From JAAXKN01 sp050259615 (GTDB taxonomy: Bacteria; Bacteroidota; Ignavibacteria; Ignavibacteriales; SURF-24), in contig JBLNAZ010000014.1 in the NCBI GenBank assembly GCA_050259615.1, forward strand, positions 1 through 64,000: DNA of 64,000 bases, read 5' to 3'. Of the stretch, positions 40,929 to 49,118 are shown in pieces. The position numbers and the translations under genes are program-made. Within the stretch, counting starts at the first letter, position 1. Each line of letters starts with the position of its first letter. The notes beneath the pieces are model-generated. The model was given only the letters and a program-made list of their open reading frames with translations. It was not told the DNA's origin and searched no databases.

Positions 40929-43178
40929 TTACTTCAGCAATATGAATTTCTTTGTGCTTCTAAAATTCTTGCCTCCTGAAGCTGAGCTTGCATCCAGTGT
41001 GTAGAAATATACTCCGCTTGGCAGGGCGCCGGCCTTAAAAATTGTTTCATATTTTCCTGCCTTAACTGCTTCATTAATCAGCGTTATTATCTCTTCGCCC
41101 AGCAGGTTATAAATAATGAGTTTAACTCTGCTGTCTACCGGCACTGAATACCTTATAGTGGTAACCGGATTAAAAGGGTTGGGATAATTCTGTTCAAGCA
41201 TGAACCGGGCAGGGGATTGAACCGCTAACTGATCTTTGTCTTTGGCCAGGGCTGAAACCGGGAGTTTCCAGACTCCTCTGCCATATGTTCCGGCATAGAT
41301 ATAATCATCGGTCGAAGCAAATGAATTAATTCCTATATTCTCCGGCAGTCCCGTATGAATCTCTTTCCAGGTATTGCCATAGTCATTTGAACGGAATATG
41401 GTACTTTTCATATTGAACTGGGATATTTCTGTTATATCCACGGAGGCAAATAGAATGCTGTCCTGAACTCCAAGTGCGGTAACATAGATATCAGTCCCCA
41501 TTGTATCCATCACGAATCCTCCCGTTTTTTTCCAGCTTAAGCCCGCATCGGTTGAAATGTACATCCCACCTTCGCCGCCTGCAAACATATGGCTGCCGGC
41601 TGAGGCAAAATCCGCAATATCTTTGCCCTTCAGCAAGCCGGTGGTTTCTTTCCAGCTTGAGCCGTTATCAGTGGAAATAAATACGGTGTTAATTTTTTGA
41701 TAGTTTGTACCGGCAAGCACATTATTACCTGCTGCGGCCAGCGAATAGATATAACTGTAGCGGGTTTTGATTGAATCCATGAGTTTCGGCAGGCCATTAC
41801 TGACTTCCTTCCAGTTTTTACCATTATCAGTTGTCAGGTATACCCCCTTGTTGTATGTAGCGGCAAAGATCCTGCTGCCGCTCCCTGCAAACGTGGTAAC
41901 ATCAATTACAGAATCGTGACCCACTGAAAATCCGCTGTTTGACTGCAGCCAGCTTTGTCCGTTGTCGGTTGAAATGAATACACCCAGCCCTTCCGAAGCC
42001 GCAAAGATAAGGCTGTCCTTAAGAAATAATTTATTTATAAAAGGATAACCGAACCCTGTAGATATTAAGCCCCTGTTAACCTCCTGCCAGTTGTCTCCTT
42101 TATCTGTTGAGCGGAATATTCCATTACTTCCGGCAAAGATGGTATTGCCCCTGGCCGCAAGTGAGGCGATATATGTACTTATTATTCCTGTATTTGCCTT
42201 ACGCCACGTTTTCCCGTTGTTGTTGGAAAGATACATGCCCTCGAATGTTCCGGCCAGTATATTCTTGCCCATGACTGCAAGGTTTGTAATTTCAAGAAAG
42301 ACTATCTGGCTGTCGACTATTGCGGGTTCCCAGTTATTTCCCTTGTCGGTGGAGCGGAAAATCCCGCTGAATGTTCCGGCAATAATGCTGCTGTCGGCTT
42401 CAGCCAGGCTGGTGACGAAATCACCAGGAGGCATTCCATTGCCTGAGGGCTTCCAGAGCTCCCCGTTATTGGCTGATGCAAATAGCCCCCGGTCGGTTCC
42501 GGCAAAAATAGTATCTCCAACTGCAATCAGTGAGAATACCTGAATAGTATCAGGTAGTCCTGAAGATAATTTTGTCCAGCTGGTATCCTTATAGCGGTAC
42601 ATCCCTTCTCCATAGTAATAGCCGCTTATTGCAAAGATATAGCTGTCCTTAATGAGGAAATCGGAAATGACAAAGCCAACTGTAAAAATATCCTTAGGCA
42701 GACCGCTGCTTATATCTTTCCATGTTGAACCTTTGTCTGTGGATTTGTATGCACTGTTGTACGAGCCCGCAATGATCATATTGTCTGTAGCCTTAATTGC
42801 GGTGATGTCATAAAATCCGCTTTCATTAATTTTGATCCCTTTGGAAATATCAATCCAGGTTAGACCTTTATCTGTAGAATGGAATATTCCTTTTGCGCCT
42901 CCAATAAAAATATCAGTACTGTTTGAAGCTATTGAAAAAGCACTTGAATCTGGCTGTTGGGAACTTATGTCTTTCCATATTAATCCCTGATCCGTCGTTA
43001 TGTACAGTGCTGCACCTGAATTGGAATATATATCCGGATAGGTAACCATAACTGCATTCTGACCTGAAGAACTCATGAGTCCGATTATACCCCCGGATGG
43101 TCCGTTTGTCTGTACCCACTGGGGATACAGCTGCGCTGAGAGAACGAGAATAAAAGCAATAAGAAATATTTTCTTCAT
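40929..43178 (-). CDS. Secreted BNR/sialidase-like propeller with T9SS sorting domain
   Basis: 749 residues. Signal peptide (~1-20, ends YPQW). Residues ~25-640 contain about 13 BNR-type repeats: S/T-DxGxxW motifs such as STDKGLTWIDIS, STDNGQSWLQSN and STDKGDNWQEV, as in photosynthesis-factor Ycf48 and VPS10-type propellers. The last ~85 residues are a T9SS type-A domain (EQNYPNPFNPVTTIRYS, IYNLLGEEIITL, LPSGVYFYTLDA, KKFILLK). No catalytic sialidase residues are recognisable, so binding rather than hydrolysis is likely. AAGGAGG stands 6-8 nt before the ATG. It lies 14 nt behind the sorting-domain-only gene and is surely cotranscribed with it. Confidence 0.88.
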   Translation of the reverse strand: MKKIFLIAFILVLSAQLYPQWVQTNGPSGGIIGLMSSSGQNAVMVTYPDIYSNSGAALYITTDQGLIWKDISSQQPDSSAFSIASNSTDIFIGGAKGIFHSTDKGLTWIDISKGIKINESGFYDITAIKATDNMIIAGSYNSAYKSTDKGSTWKDISSGLPKDIFTVGFVISDFLIKDSYIFAISGYYYGEGMYRYKDTSWTKLSSGLPDTIQVFSLIAVGDTIFAGTDRGLFASANNGELWKPSGNGMPPGDFVTSLAEADSSIIAGTFSGIFRSTDKGNNWEPAIVDSQIVFLEITNLAVMGKNILAGTFEGMYLSNNNGKTWRKANTGIISTYIASLAARGNTIFAGSNGIFRSTDKGDNWQEVNRGLISTGFGYPFINKLFLKDSLIFAASEGLGVFISTDNGQSWLQSNSGFSVGHDSVIDVTTFAGSGSRIFAATYNKGVYLTTDNGKNWKEVSNGLPKLMDSIKTRYSYIYSLAAAGNNVLAGTNYQKINTVFISTDNGSSWKETTGLLKGKDIADFASAGSHMFAGGEGGMYISTDAGLSWKKTGGFVMDTMGTDIYVTALGVQDSILFASVDITEISQFNMKSTIFRSNDYGNTWKEIHTGLPENIGINSFASTDDYIYAGTYGRGVWKLPVSALAKDKDQLAVQSPARFMLEQNYPNPFNPVTTIRYSVPVDSRVKLIIYNLLGEEIITLINEAVKAGKYETIFKAGALPSGVYFYTLDASSASGGKNFRSTKKFILLK

Positions 43179-43192
43179 AATACATCCTCCTT

Positions 43193-43507
43193 TTAATGAA
43201 GTAATATCATTATTTTTGTTTGAATATAACTGCCTGCCGTAATCCGGTAGAAGTACACGCCCGATGGAACCTCATCCTGCATAAAGGTAACTTCATAAGC
43301 CCCGGATTTAAGTATTTCATTGACCAGCACTTTGATTTCTTCACCAAGCGCGTTATAGACAGACAGTTTGACTTTGCTTTCTGCGGAAATAGAATATTTA
43401 ATTGCAGTAGATGGATTGAATGGGTTTGGATAGTTCTGTTGGCAGGGGGCAGTTCCGCATAACAGAAAAAGACAAAAAAGTATTTTCAGACAGCATGAAA
43501 TATTCAC
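43193..43507 (-). CDS. Mini-protein: signal peptide fused directly to a T9SS sorting domain
   Basis: 104 residues. A signal peptide (~1-22, KILFCLFLLCGTAPCQ) is followed at once by a complete type-A sorting domain: QNYPNPFNPSTAIKYSI, LSVYNALGEEIKVLVNEI, VPSGVYFYRITAG, ending KIMILLH. There is no passenger. The GTG start at 43507 has AAGGAGG about 5 nt upstream and overlaps the stop of the upstream reading frame (GTGA). Either an in-frame deletion removed the passenger, or this is a real small T9SS substrate. The intact reading frame and strong ribosome binding site argue that it is still translated. The terminal His replaces the usual final Lys. Confidence 0.75.
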   Translation of the reverse strand: MNISCCLKILFCLFLLCGTAPCQQNYPNPFNPSTAIKYSISAESKVKLSVYNALGEEIKVLVNEILKSGAYEVTFMQDEVPSGVYFYRITAGSYIQTKIMILLH

Positions 43508-43782
43508 GCGCCCTCCTTATTTATAGCGACAAATAAACGTTTATGGGCTCTGGCTAAATTGTCGCCTGAAAGTGAATACATGAAAATTGGGCTGCTTTCT
43601 TTAAGGTTGTAACATTTGGAAATTGGTAACTGGAAACGGGTAAGCCGGGCCGGGGCAGCTGGAAGGGAGTTTGTACCGTGGAATTTTAATTGGATTATTG
43701 GCAACGGAATATATTTAGCGGCCGAAGCCGGTAAACGCGGTAAAGTTTCTGCATTCGCACCCTGAAATTTCAGATTTCTCAT
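43504..43782 (-). CDS. Doubtful 92-residue reading frame upstream of the mini-protein
   Basis: An ATG at 43782 has GGAGG 7 nt upstream, and the stop TGA overlaps the GTG of the next gene, which argues for translation and coupling. However the protein (rich in Pro, Ala, Leu; LPRLPASAAKYIPLPIIQ) has no domain, signal or recognisable family. It could be a leader that couples translation, a remnant of a longer gene, or chance. Confidence 0.3.
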   Translation of the reverse strand: MRNLKFQGANAETLPRLPASAAKYIPLPIIQLKFHGTNSLPAAPARLTRFQLPISKCYNLKESSPIFMYSLSGDNLARAHKRLFVAINKEGA

Positions 43783-44063
43783 ACCGTATCCTCCATTGGG
43801 CAGAAAATACCTTGGCCGGAAATCTAAAGAAGCACCTGCTTCTTAATTCTTTAAGAAAATTATATTATTTTCCTCCTGAAATCAAAAGGGGATAATTCCG
43901 CTCCTCAGATCTGCTCAAATTTATACCCCCTAAAATCTGAGGCAAAAATCACAAAATTAAATTATGAAGGAAAATTTATCTTCTGCATTTGAATTTTGGG
44001 AAAATAGCGGGTAAATTATCATATAATTTTATTAAAAGTTTGCCATTAATATCAGGTTGTGTT
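43783..44063. other. Gene-free divergent intergenic region
   Basis: AT-rich stretch between the minus-strand mini-protein cluster and the plus-strand acidic protein. It presumably carries both promoters; I could not define either one confidently and see no structured RNA. Confidence 0.4.
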
Positions 44064-44594
44064 ATGAAAATCTACTTTTTATTTACATACATAGACGAAG
44101 AGTATATCTGCGATAATATTTATGCCGAAGAGGAAGGCAAGGTTATTAACTATTCAGTTGAAGAGGACTATATAGTAAAGGCTGAGGACCCCGCCGTTAA
44201 AAGCCTCGCAAAGCTGGAGGAAATGTACCAGCCTCAACAAAAGACGAAGAAGTCCGGCAAGTCAACCGCAAAACAGGAGAATCCCCCAAAACTGATCATT
44301 AAAGAATTTGCCGAAGTCAGGGATGCCCTCTTCTTCCTTGAAGACACAATTGAGGATTTCAATGAGGATATTCCTGCCCGCAGAAAACTTCTGCCAATTG
44401 TAAACCCGTATGATCTCGATTTTGAGGACGATAACGACGACTATTCTGTCTTCGGCGAATCCGAAGTGGATCTGGAAAAAGAAGGCTTTTTTAAAGATGA
44501 CGCCATGGATGATTTTGGCCCTGACGAAGACGAGGACGATGATGGCTTCGGTCCGGATTTCGATGACGACGAAGAAGAAGACGATAAATACTGA
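44064..44594 (+). CDS. Acidic protein of unknown function
   Basis: 176 residues from the ATG at 44064 (AGG 9 nt upstream; MKIYFLFTYIDEEYICDNIYAEEEGKV). An earlier in-frame start at 43989 is not supported by composition or ribosome binding site. Residues ~1-100 look like a small alpha/beta domain; residues ~120-176 are almost only Asp, Glu, Gly, Phe and Pro (DDFGPDEDEDDDGFGPDFDDDEE). There is no signal peptide, so it is probably cytoplasmic. Acidic tails of this kind occur in proteins that bind basic partners. I do not recognise the family. It is 146 nt before the YitT gene, so possibly cotranscribed. Confidence 0.68.
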   Translation: MKIYFLFTYIDEEYICDNIYAEEEGKVINYSVEEDYIVKAEDPAVKSLAKLEEMYQPQQKTKKSGKSTAKQENPPKLIIKEFAEVRDALFFLEDTIEDFNEDIPARRKLLPIVNPYDLDFEDDNDDYSVFGESEVDLEKEGFFKDDAMDDFGPDEDEDDDGFGPDFDDDEEEDDKY

Positions 44595-44740
44595 AAACCA
44601 TAGGTTTGCTGAAAATTATAAATGTGCTGAATATCCTGCCTACGACCTTTAATAAATTAAGGCCAGGGACGGGGATACAGTTTTTTGAACCGTTGCGGGC
44701 GGAATAACGCTCTGAAACAATTTACATAAGCTTATCTTAA

Positions 44741-45676
44741 ATGAAATCCAAATTCCTGAAAAAATATCCCATTATTGATTATTTCTTTATCCTGATCGGA
44801 AGCGCAATAATGGCCCTGGGTATAGGGGTCTTCCTTGTGGATGCGCAGGTAGTGCCGGGCGGCGTAAGCGGCCTTTCAATGGCTATTCATTACCTTTCAA
44901 ATTATAAAATTCCCGTCGGCCTCATGATGTGGCTTCTGAACGTGCCTCTCTATGCCTGGGGACTTAAGGTGCTGGGTAAAAGATTCGGAATAAGAACTTT
45001 CTATGGCTTTACGCTTAACTCTTTCTTTATAGACTTTTTCAGGGGCGATGTGCCTGGTCTTAGATTTATCAGGCTGCAGGATACTCAGACTGTTCGCGAC
45101 CTGTTCCAGAATGATTTCCTCTTTCTGGTGCTTATTGGCGCGGTCTTGCTGGGTATCGGCCTCGGCATTATATTCAAGTTCAAGGGAACTACTGCCGGAA
45201 GCGACATTGTGGCTGCAATTATGCAGAAACGCTACGGCTGGAAACCCGGGCAGGCGATAATGTTTATTGACTTCTTCGTCATTGCCGTGGCAGGCTTTAT
45301 TATCGAAATTAAACATCTTTCACCCATCAGGCCCGCTATGTCCCTTACTCTTTATGCATTCTTCCTCCTGTTTGTTTCGAGTAAGCTGGTGGACTTTATC
45401 GTTGACGGCTTCGACTATGCCCGAATGGCTTTCATTATTTCGGATAAATCGGATGAAATTGCCAAGGTCATTATGAATGACTTCAGCCGCGGCGCTACGG
45501 GACTCAAGGCCCACGGACTTTATAAAAATTTGGACCGCGACATTATTTTCACCGTGGTTACTTTTAAGGAAATTCCTGAACTTACGGAGGCTATTCAGGA
45601 AATAGACCCCGATGCCTTTGTCATTATAGGCAACGTGCATGAGGTACTTGGCGAAGGATTTAGAAGGAGGATTTAA
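44741..45676 (+). CDS. YitT-family (DUF161/DUF2179) membrane protein
   Basis: 311 residues. Five or six membrane segments in residues ~10-215 with YitT signatures: GVFLVDAQVVPGGVSGLSMAIHYL, GAVLLGIGLGIIFKFKGTTAGSDIVAAIM, GQAIMFIDFFVI. The cytoplasmic C-terminal DUF2179 domain (~225-311) carries the conserved FSRGATGLKAHGLYKNLDRDIIFTVV and DPDAFVIIGNVHEVLGEGF. YitT proteins are widespread; the transported substrate is not established, though DUF2179 suggests regulation by ligand binding. A 10-bp palindrome ATAAGCTTAT (44726-44735) lies just before the start; no clear ribosome binding site. Confidence 0.9.
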   Translation: MKSKFLKKYPIIDYFFILIGSAIMALGIGVFLVDAQVVPGGVSGLSMAIHYLSNYKIPVGLMMWLLNVPLYAWGLKVLGKRFGIRTFYGFTLNSFFIDFFRGDVPGLRFIRLQDTQTVRDLFQNDFLFLVLIGAVLLGIGLGIIFKFKGTTAGSDIVAAIMQKRYGWKPGQAIMFIDFFVIAVAGFIIEIKHLSPIRPAMSLTLYAFFLLFVSSKLVDFIVDGFDYARMAFIISDKSDEIAKVIMNDFSRGATGLKAHGLYKNLDRDIIFTVVTFKEIPELTEAIQEIDPDAFVIIGNVHEVLGEGFRRRI

Positions 45677-45820
45677 GGGTTTTCAGGGCAGAAACTTCGG
45701 TGAAAATTCCCGTGAAATGTGCCCTTAAGCACTTGCCTTTATCCTTTGAAGTTTATAACTTACAAATGTTATTGGTCCTGGAGTTTGGTAAAAAATTAAT
45801 GTGAATTTCGTTCTTAAGTC

Positions 45821-45849
45821 TTGACATTATTTTTTAATCCTTATATATT
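45821..45849 (+). promoter_or_regulatory. Promoter giving a probably leaderless mRNA
   Basis: TTGACA (45821-45826), 17 nt, TATATT (45844-45849). The expected transcript start falls on or next to the ATG at 45856, and no ribosome binding site is present. Confidence 0.6.
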
Positions 45850-45855
45850 TCCGTC

Positions 45856-46263
45856 ATGAAAATCAAACTAACCATACTTTTCGTCCTCTTCGCGGCTTTT
45901 TGTGCCGGAACACTTCTGGCAGGCGCTTATGTCTTTGATTTTAAGGCATTAATAGACGGCGATAACATTAAGGTTGAATGGAGAACTACAGAGGAAAGCA
46001 ACCTTCAGTATTTTGCTATTGAAAGAAAGCCTGGCAACAGTTCGGATTTTCATGAGATAACAAGAGTTGCCCCGAGAGGCAGTAACTCATATTATTCATT
46101 TACAGACCAGTCTGCTTACAAACCAACTGACAGTTTTTATACTTATCGGCTTGCAATTTATGAACAAAGCGGAAAAGTCAACTATATTGAAGCACCAGGC
46201 GTCTCGCACTCAGTCTCAGGCGTTAAACGCACCTGGGGCAGCATCAAAGCAATGTTCAGATGA
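45856..46263 (+). CDS. Small exported FN3-like protein
   Basis: 135 residues with a signal peptide (~1-22). The mature part is a single Ig/FN3-like fold: FDFKALIDGDNIKVEWRTTEESNLQYFAIERKPGNSSDFHEI, then YTYRLAIYEQSGKVNYIEA. This resembles the module that commonly precedes T9SS sorting domains in Bacteroidota, but here the protein ends without such a domain, with a short basic tail (VKRTWGSIKAMFR). Its promoter places the transcription start at the ATG, so it may be translated from a leaderless message. The spoIID-type gene begins 55 nt downstream. Confidence 0.75.
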   Translation: MKIKLTILFVLFAAFCAGTLLAGAYVFDFKALIDGDNIKVEWRTTEESNLQYFAIERKPGNSSDFHEITRVAPRGSNSYYSFTDQSAYKPTDSFYTYRLAIYEQSGKVNYIEAPGVSHSVSGVKRTWGSIKAMFR

Positions 46264-46318
46264 AACATATTCTTTGCCCTGTTCTCTCTTAAACCGCCCA
46301 TTTTTCAGATTCCTTAAA

Positions 46319-47557
46319 ATGACCGAGTTTCTTTCTTTTATTCTGCTTTCACTGCTCTTAGTACAGTGCTCGGCACCATCAAGATTTAATAAAACCGCAT
46401 TCAGCAGAAAAGATGAATCCTCTTTAGTCCGCGTCCTTTTGGATGATGACCTTCAGAAGAAAACCGTGTCTTTTGATGCTCCCGTAGTCCTTAGAAACGG
46501 CCAGGAGAAAATCTTAAATATTAATGCCGGCGAAAAGTTCTCGCTGTCGGCCGATGAGAAGGGAATTTCTCTGAAAATGGGAAAGAAAAAGTATTCCATC
46601 GACCTGTGCGATATCGAGCCGGAGCCCGGTGAAGAGTTTTTAACTTATAAAGGTAAATCCTATAAAGGTAATTTTTCTGTTCTCAATTCACAGGGGAAAC
46701 TCCTGCTGGTAAATTCGCTCGGACTTGAAGACTACCTGAAAGGGGTTCTTTATTCGGAAATGGGTGTTGCCTCTGCTAAGGAAGATGATCTGGAGGCGCT
46801 CAAGGCCTTTGCCGTCTGTGCCAGAAACTATACCGTCTTGAAACTTGAACAGCCGGGAAGCCGCCAGTTTGACCTTTATTCCGATACCCGCGACCAGGTT
46901 TACGATGGCTCTCATCCTTCAAAAACACTCATTAACCGTGCAGTTGATGAAACCCGGAACCTTATTCTGAAGTATAACGGACAGCCTGCTGCGGTTTTCT
47001 ATTTTTCTTCATGCGGAGGCAGGACTGAAAATGCTGATTATGTTTTCAGACAGAAGGGTATACCTTACCTTAAAGGGGTTGAGGAGGGGGATGATCCTTT
47101 CTGCCGGATTGCTCCTGGATATGAGTGGCAGGAAAGCTATTCGCAGCAGGAGATCCTTAACTGCCTTACAGGCGCGGGTTACATTAAAAAAGGGGAATAC
47201 GCGGTTAAAAATATAGAAATAAAAAGCAGGTTCGAATCAGGACGTGTAAATGAGCTGGTAATTTCTCTGGAAGACAGCGATAGGGCAGCTCTGGATGTTG
47301 TTATAATAGGCAATAAAATACGCTATGCAATCCGATCCAAAGCGTCAAAAAGCCTCCTTAAAAGCACCATGTTCGACATTAAACCGGTTTTTGAAGACGG
47401 CAGCCTTGTAAAAGTTACTTTTCAGGGCCGCGGTAATGGCCACGGCGTGGGCCTCTGCCAGTGGGGTGCAATCGGGCAGTCGAGAAAAGGCAGAAAATTT
47501 GAGGACATATTGAACTTTTATTTCCCGGGAACAGAATTAGGTGAGATGGAACAATGA
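46319..47557 (+). CDS. SpoIID/LytB-domain lipoprotein (septal peptidoglycan-related)
   Basis: 412 residues from the ATG at 46319, which gives a lipoprotein signal (FILLSLLLVQC). An in-frame upstream extension lies inside the previous gene and was rejected. SpoIID features: YLKGVLYSEMG with the catalytic-type Glu, LKAFAVCARNY, YFSSCGGRTENADYVF, and GRGNGHGVGLCQWGA near the C-terminus. SpoIID proteins are lytic transglycosylases that cut glycan strands stripped of stem peptides. In non-sporulating bacteria they act in cell-wall remodelling. The stop overlaps maf by 4 nt, so both are in one operon together with the flippase-like gene. Confidence 0.9.
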   Translation: MTEFLSFILLSLLLVQCSAPSRFNKTAFSRKDESSLVRVLLDDDLQKKTVSFDAPVVLRNGQEKILNINAGEKFSLSADEKGISLKMGKKKYSIDLCDIEPEPGEEFLTYKGKSYKGNFSVLNSQGKLLLVNSLGLEDYLKGVLYSEMGVASAKEDDLEALKAFAVCARNYTVLKLEQPGSRQFDLYSDTRDQVYDGSHPSKTLINRAVDETRNLILKYNGQPAAVFYFSSCGGRTENADYVFRQKGIPYLKGVEEGDDPFCRIAPGYEWQESYSQQEILNCLTGAGYIKKGEYAVKNIEIKSRFESGRVNELVISLEDSDRAALDVVIIGNKIRYAIRSKASKSLLKSTMFDIKPVFEDGSLVKVTFQGRGNGHGVGLCQWGAIGQSRKGRKFEDILNFYFPGTELGEMEQ

Positions 47558-48132
47558 TTAAGACCAATTTGCCGGTTTACCTGGCTTCAAAATCTCCAAG
47601 AAGAAAACATCTTCTGGAACTGCTGAACCTTAAGTTTGAAACCTTCAGCGTGGATCTGAATGAGGAAATTCTGGACGGGGAACACCCGGTTAAAACAGTG
47701 AAAAGACTTTCCGGACAGAAGCTTGAAGCAGCACGGAAAAGGGTTTCTGAGGGAATAATCATTACTGCAGACACAATCGTGGTGCTTGAGGAGCAGATTA
47801 TTGGTAAACCCAAAGATGAGGCCGATGCCGAAAGAATACTGAAATTCCTAAGCGGCAAGACTCACGCCGTTTATACCGGCTTTGCAGTATGTAATACTGA
47901 AAAAAATATTACGCTCATTGAATATGAAAAAACACTTGTTACTTTCCGCCGCCTGGAAAAAGAGGAGATACTGGACTATATAAAGTCGGGCAGCCCAATG
48001 GATAAGGCCGGAGCCTACGGAATACAGGATGATTTTGGTGCCGTTTTTGTCCGCAGAATAGACGGCTGCTATTATAACGTTGTCGGCCTGCCTTTAACCA
48101 GGCTCTACGATACATTAAAAAGAGTTATTTAA
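47554..48132 (+). CDS. maf: Maf-family nucleotide pyrophosphatase
   Basis: 192 residues, normal length. Signatures: LASKSPRRKHLLELL (residues ~7-21), ITADTIVVLEEQIIGKP and SGSPMDKAGAYGIQD. Maf proteins hydrolyse non-canonical or modified nucleoside triphosphates (dTTP/UTP, m5UTP types) and have been linked to septum inhibition. The ATG overlaps the spoIID-type stop (ATGA), so translation is coupled. Association with a peptidoglycan hydrolase gene fits the septum theme but may simply reflect a housekeeping operon. Confidence 0.94.
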   Translation: MIKTNLPVYLASKSPRRKHLLELLNLKFETFSVDLNEEILDGEHPVKTVKRLSGQKLEAARKRVSEGIIITADTIVVLEEQIIGKPKDEADAERILKFLSGKTHAVYTGFAVCNTEKNITLIEYEKTLVTFRRLEKEEILDYIKSGSPMDKAGAYGIQDDFGAVFVRRIDGCYYNVVGLPLTRLYDTLKRVI

Positions 48133-48141
48133 GAGGATAAA

Positions 48142-49107
48142 GTGTTAGAAAAAGTTAAAAAGAATATATTCCGCTCCCTCGCAGTTGCAGCAATCCTTTA
48201 CCTGGCCTTTACTGTATATGCCGATTACAGAAATGTTATTTCGGCATTCGCCAGGTTCAACTGGCTCCTGCTGCCCCTCCTTCTGGCACTTTCTTTTGTG
48301 AACTACCTTACAAGATTCTATAAGTGGGATTACTATCTTAAAATTCTGAAAGTTAGGATTTCCAGAACAGATTCCTTTGCCATTTTCATGTCGGGACTCA
48401 TAATGAGCGTTACCCCGGGAAAGATGGGGGAGCTTTTGAAGTCATACCTGGTCAAGCAGATCTCAAATGAGCCGATCAGTAAAACCGCGCCAATTATAAT
48501 GGTTGAAAGGATTACAGATTTTATTTCACTCGTTCTGCTGGCTTTGTTAGGTGCCTACGTGTTTAATTACGGCCGTATAATTGTAATTGGTACAGGTATA
48601 TTTTTTCTTTTAGTTACTCTTGTAATAAGCCATAAGAGGCTCTCATTTTATCTGATTGACTTAATTGTTAATATCGGGTTTCTGAAAAAACACGGGAAAA
48701 GGATACGCACGGCGTATGAAAGTGTTTATCTTTTACTGCGCCCGCTGCCATTATTCTATATGGTTGTATTAAGTTTTTTCTCTTGGTTTCTCGAATGTTT
48801 GGGTTATTACATAATTCTTTTTAATTTTGGAATTCATTTTAATATTCTCTGGCCGACATTTGTTTACACGTTTTCAACAATTGCCGGTGCAATAACAATG
48901 CTGCCGGGGGGACTGGGTGTTACAGACGGCTCACTGACATTTTTATTAATAAGAAATAAAGTGCCCAAAGACATTGCCGTATCTTCTACCTTTATTATAA
49001 GGGCAGTTACGCTTTGGTTCGCGGTCCTGATTGGTGTCATCAGTGTTTCATTTTATCAACATCGATATGGTAATATATCAGTTGAAACTTCAATAAATAA
49101 TTCATAG
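48142..49107 (+). CDS. YbhN/MprF-type flippase-like membrane protein
   Basis: 321 residues with eight or more membrane segments and the flippase-like (lysylphosphatidylglycerol synthase TM region) family pattern: GLIMSVTPGKMGELLKSYLVKQ, MVERITDFISLVLLALLG, AGAITMLPGGLGVTDGSLTFLL. Members move lipids or lipid-linked molecules across the membrane; the synthase domain of MprF is absent. I take the GTG at 48142 as start because AGAGG lies 6 nt upstream. It is 9 nt behind maf and 11 nt before icd, so spoIID-maf-flippase-icd may be one transcription unit. Confidence 0.87.
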   Translation: MLEKVKKNIFRSLAVAAILYLAFTVYADYRNVISAFARFNWLLLPLLLALSFVNYLTRFYKWDYYLKILKVRISRTDSFAIFMSGLIMSVTPGKMGELLKSYLVKQISNEPISKTAPIIMVERITDFISLVLLALLGAYVFNYGRIIVIGTGIFFLLVTLVISHKRLSFYLIDLIVNIGFLKKHGKRIRTAYESVYLLLRPLPLFYMVVLSFFSWFLECLGYYIILFNFGIHFNILWPTFVYTFSTIAGAITMLPGGLGVTDGSLTFLLIRNKVPKDIAVSSTFIIRAVTLWFAVLIGVISVSFYQHRYGNISVETSINNS

Positions 49108-49118
49108 GAGAATTCGCC

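Noticed and set aside
46067..46318. Upstream extension of the SpoIID-type gene
   Set aside because: It overlaps the FN3-like gene in another frame, and the lipoprotein signal begins exactly at 46319.
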